Assembly: GCA_012728115.1 (NCBI GenBank)
Contig: JAAYFS010000042.1
Span: 1 to 43,251 of the forward strand
Origin: Bacillota bacterium
GTDB taxonomy: Bacteria; Bacillota; Limnochordia; Darwinibacteriales; JAAYFS01
Direction: 5' to 3'
Length of the DNA: 43,251 nucleotides
Both the position numbers and the translations under genes were made by a program. The notes under the pieces are model-generated. The model was not told the DNA's origin. It saw nothing but the letters and a program-made list of their open reading frames with translations, and made no database searches. Below are positions 40,731-43,251 of this stretch, in pieces. The first letter of the stretch is position 1. Every line of letters begins with the position of its first letter.

Positions 40731-42864
40731 CAAGATTCCTGATGCAGTAGTGCTAGAGGTGGATACAAGCCGTTATGCCATCAGGAGGGCCAAGGATGGA
40801 TTGCTATCTGCGACAAACCAGTATAACACCGAGTATATGCGGCAGTTCCAAGCCTCGGGATGGCTATCGTCTGCACGTCGTGAAGAAAGGCTTGGTCAGT
40901 TCTTTTCCGACAATTACGGAGATATTTGTATTGAATCTATGGTAGAGTTGCTGCGGGATCGGGGTGAGCCTGGCAGTGCTGAATATGGAGGCCTCTTGGA
41001 GGGAATCAACAATGCTGGTTCTATGTTAAGTTGTGTGTTTTCCCCCGAGGAGCAGATGATGTGGATTTCCATTCCAGACGAAGGGCGTGGATCCCCAGAT
41101 AGCGAATTCTATGCCTTTAGCCTTACTAAAGCCTTAGCTGGCGAGGACCCTGCTATCTTCTCTCGAAACATTAAACCAACCAAAGAGGATTACAATCTTG
41201 CTAACTGGCTACTTGTCCGAGAAGCAACACTTGCTTATTCTCAAAATGAATTGGCTGCTACCCTAGAATATCTCGAACAGCTTGATCCCGAATTTACCGA
41301 TGCTGAGGCGGTAGTGAACCTGAGAGCTCATACCTATCTGCGGCTGGGAAATCAAGCACAGACCAAACATAATTTCCAGATGTTGGCAGAAAGACCCTAT
41401 GTTACTGAACCTTTCTACCTGCTCCAAGCTTTGATCATTCTCGGATCTATCCATGACAATTCAGGGGATCGAGCTGCTGCAATAAAGTGCTATCAAGCGG
41501 CCTTGGAGATAGAGGTCTCCGATTTGGCTGGCGACTCTGCGTTTTACCAGCAGCTGGCTGAGGTGGGCCTGCGAAGACCCGTCTATCTAGAGTCCTCTGG
41601 TTCATCCTACTATTTTACGACTAGAGATAGTGCCATTACTCGATTTCTTAAAGCTCCCCAGGTTATCCCGAGCAATGATGTCGATTCGTTCAGCCAGTAT
41701 GATGGTATGCAAATAGTCAATGTTCGAATTCTGGGAGTCCACGAGACAAATGAAAGGATCGTTTCCCAGATTGTCCGCCTTAGACCAGGTTCGCAGTTTA
41801 GTGCTTCTCAGTTTGCATCTGGAAAGAGACGCCTCGATGCCCTCGGAGCACTCGATCAAGTCCAAATGCATGTAATTCCCATAAGCGAAGATGCCGTGGA
41901 TATCGTTGTCAGGCTCAGTGAGGGGTTTGGCTTTTACTTAGACCCTGTTCAATTTGTGATAGAGAACATATTGAACCTTTCACAAAAGACTATAGCAATT
42001 CGATACTTCAATGTAGCAGGAACATTAGCGTCTATCGGTGGAGAATACAGTTTTGGGCCGAGCCATCGTAGAGCGGTCTACCTGACATTCCCGTTGGGGC
42101 CCTGGCCTATTACCATGCGTTATCAGTCATATACAACGAACACCAAGCTCGATTGGGGTAAACATGAGGGAAGTCAATATAGCCTTGAGAGGAAGGACGC
42201 TTCTGTTAGCAGCAATATGCCTGTTGGGCAAAATAGTGCAGTAGGCCTCACACTGGGATATTCACAGAGTTATGTTACTAATATCAGTACAAACACAGGC
42301 TTAGATGTACCTAGCGATGAATATGTGACCCTAGCCACAACAATCCAAACAGGTTTACCAGGCACCACCACATGGACCCAAGGTGGGACTTCTGTGCAGG
42401 CTGGTGTTGCTATCCTAGCAAATAGACAGGACCTTCAAGAGAATTTTACCAGCTTGCATATTAAAGCGAAGAATCAGACCTATCTTGGAAAAGGTTTTGT
42501 TGCCAATATAGAAATCAATGGCGCGTGGACCCAAAGTGGGACCCCCTTTGATCGGAGGCTTCGTTTGGGTGGTAATGGGCAACTAGGGGCAAATTCCCCC
42601 ATGTTTGTTGGAGAGATGAATCTGTATTCTATGCTGGAAATACAGCGTTACTTCACCTATGACTTAGCGGCTCATGTTAATTATGAGGTAGCAAAGATTT
42701 GGGAAGATGCAGCTGATCGAGATCGAAGTACCTCGCTTCATAGTGTCGGAGTGGGCTTAACCTACCAAACTCCTATAGGTTTACGGGTTAGGGCACAGTA
42801 TAGTAAGAATTTGAGCTTAGCAGATACCCACAGCTTTAGTATTGGGTTTGTCAATCCCTTTTAA
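40717..42864 (+). CDS. End of C45 domain, TPR, POTRA and Omp85/BamA-type beta-barrel (C-terminal part)
   Basis: 715 residues in the frame +1 to the C45 gene; GTG 40717 has no SD and the frame is open only from 40708, so it is probably not started on its own. Residues ~1-30 finish the C45 fold (VISDSKIPDAVVLEV, AIRRAKDGLLSATN). ~150-270 are TPR-like helices. ~310-400 form a POTRA domain (NVRILGVHETNERIVSQIVRL, RRLDALGALDQVQMHVI). The rest is a beta-barrel of alternating strands, ending HSFSIGFVNPF with a terminal Phe, the outer-membrane insertion signal. RRLRLGGNGQLGANSPMF lies where loop 6 of Omp85 normally has a VRGY/F motif, which is missing. GC-rich (34 of 60 in 42541-42600). Confidence 0.8.
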   Translation: MISDSKIPDAVVLEVDTSRYAIRRAKDGLLSATNQYNTEYMRQFQASGWLSSARREERLGQFFSDNYGDICIESMVELLRDRGEPGSAEYGGLLEGINNAGSMLSCVFSPEEQMMWISIPDEGRGSPDSEFYAFSLTKALAGEDPAIFSRNIKPTKEDYNLANWLLVREATLAYSQNELAATLEYLEQLDPEFTDAEAVVNLRAHTYLRLGNQAQTKHNFQMLAERPYVTEPFYLLQALIILGSIHDNSGDRAAAIKCYQAALEIEVSDLAGDSAFYQQLAEVGLRRPVYLESSGSSYYFTTRDSAITRFLKAPQVIPSNDVDSFSQYDGMQIVNVRILGVHETNERIVSQIVRLRPGSQFSASQFASGKRRLDALGALDQVQMHVIPISEDAVDIVVRLSEGFGFYLDPVQFVIENILNLSQKTIAIRYFNVAGTLASIGGEYSFGPSHRRAVYLTFPLGPWPITMRYQSYTTNTKLDWGKHEGSQYSLERKDASVSSNMPVGQNSAVGLTLGYSQSYVTNISTNTGLDVPSDEYVTLATTIQTGLPGTTTWTQGGTSVQAGVAILANRQDLQENFTSLHIKAKNQTYLGKGFVANIEINGAWTQSGTPFDRRLRLGGNGQLGANSPMFVGEMNLYSMLEIQRYFTYDLAAHVNYEVAKIWEDAADRDRSTSLHSVGVGLTYQTPIGLRVRAQYSKNLSLADTHSFSIGFVNPF

Positions 42865-42909
42865 AATGGTTAGTCCATCGTTTTTCATAAGCTTGCGGAG
42901 GCGCACATT

Positions 42910-42975
42910 ATGAGCAGTGGTGAAAATGAGTTTATTAAACATGGGGAGTTATCTCTAGTGAATGGACAACATTAA
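42910..42975 (+). CDS. Possible 21-residue small ORF
   Basis: ATG 42910 lies 8 nt after GGAGG (42898-42902) and reads MSSGENEFIKHGELSLVNGQH before TAA. The SD is good, but the peptide has no known signature; it could be a leader peptide or a relic of a truncated gene between the Omp85 gene and the next membrane gene. Confidence 0.3.
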   Translation: MSSGENEFIKHGELSLVNGQH

Positions 42976-43017
42976 TCGAGTTGGTACGAGATAAATCAAG
43001 ATAAAAGGAGTGTTAGC

Positions 43018-43251
43018 ATGTCAAGATCTTTAGGTAGACTATTTCGTGGTTTGTATCAGGTTGGCGCGGTAAAGAGAACCATCATTATCTGGCTATTTCT
43101 TCAGTCTTTGCTCTGGATTTTTTTCGCAGTAGGATATTTGGTTGAGCCTAGCTCGTGGATAAATGTGCAGACGATAGAGCCTTCTAGCGCAGCGGTTGGT
43201 GGGTTGGCTGCCACAGTAGGATATATCGTTGTAAGAAACTCCATCGTACTG
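43018..43251 (+). CDS. Membrane protein, cut by the window end
   Basis: The first 78 residues only, with no stop inside the window. AAGGAG precedes ATG 43018. A first hydrophobic helix (RTIIIWLFLQSLLWIFFAVGY) and a second from ~61 (VGGLAATVGYIVVRNSIVL) are visible. The product could be a polytopic membrane protein; I cannot name the family. Confidence 0.6.
   Translation, partial: MSRSLGRLFRGLYQVGAVKRTIIIWLFLQSLLWIFFAVGYLVEPSSWINVQTIEPSSAAVGGLAATVGYIVVRNSIVL

Noticed and set aside
1-43251. CRISPR array or insertion sequence
   Set aside because: I found no regularly spaced direct repeats, and no transposase or integrase motifs in any translated frame.

Overview
The window is a chromosomal segment from a low-to-mid GC bacterium of the Bacillota. 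Two signals stand out together. The pyk-pfkA-accA-accD-dnaE-ytrH-ytrI gene order (positions 18223-26992) and the sporulation-associated YtrH point to a spore-forming Firmicute lineage. A large Omp85/BamA-type beta-barrel (40717-42864) implies an outer membrane. A spore-forming diderm Firmicute such as Limnochordia or a relative would fit; this taxonomic guess is inference.

Layout, left to right. 315-5265: a CUT1 sugar ABC transporter (solute-binding protein with fused carbohydrate-binding-like domains, two permeases, no ATPase), then a MarR regulator and a convergent RibU-like riboflavin transporter. 6614-9016: an orphan ParA ATPase, an exported metallo-beta-lactamase/HhH protein, and two DUF3006-type proteins. 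9164-12891: a purine/methylthionucleoside phosphorylase, meso-diaminopimelate dehydrogenase, gltX, an OsmC protein and tRNA-Glu. 12870-16232 (minus): a PIN protein overlapping the tRNA, a glycosyltransferase, a LiaF/PspC envelope-stress pair and a small membrane protein. 16535-18122: ireB(reoM)-murA. 18223-26992: the conserved ytrI/ytrH/dnaE/accDA/pfkA/pyk block with the TRAP gene mtrB and a DUF2007 gene inserted. 27119-30000: tungsten-type aldehyde:ferredoxin oxidoreductase with a MoaD-like and a ThiF/MoeB-like partner. 30151-37978: accessory genes (a membrane protein, a frame-split 2TM-Nudix gene, a GH2 glycosidase, a PsbP/DcrB-like exported protein, a uracil-DNA-glycosylase-like protein, a MATE transporter). 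38274-43251: a more GC-rich segment with an S41 peptidase facing a frame-split C45 hydrolase-TPR-POTRA-Omp85 gene, and a membrane protein cut by the window edge.

The most unusual items are (1) the C45 (penicillin-acylase/AAT-like Ntn hydrolase) domain joined, across a +1 frame change, to TPR, POTRA and Omp85 barrel domains, an architecture reminiscent of patatin-Omp85 type Vd secretion but with a different passenger; (2) a 2TM-Nudix pair that reads as one gene split by a -1 frame change at a T5A4 run, resembling the SMODS-associated nucleotide-sensing membrane effectors of prokaryotic immunity; (3) ireB/reoM directly upstream of murA, placing a regulator of MurA proteolysis next to its target; and (4) a TRAP gene in the dnaE-acc operon.

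Many computed longest-ORF starts were moved inward here to match Shine-Dalgarno (SD) sequences; each choice is explained in its entry. Nothing was searched against a database: family calls come from motif recognition.
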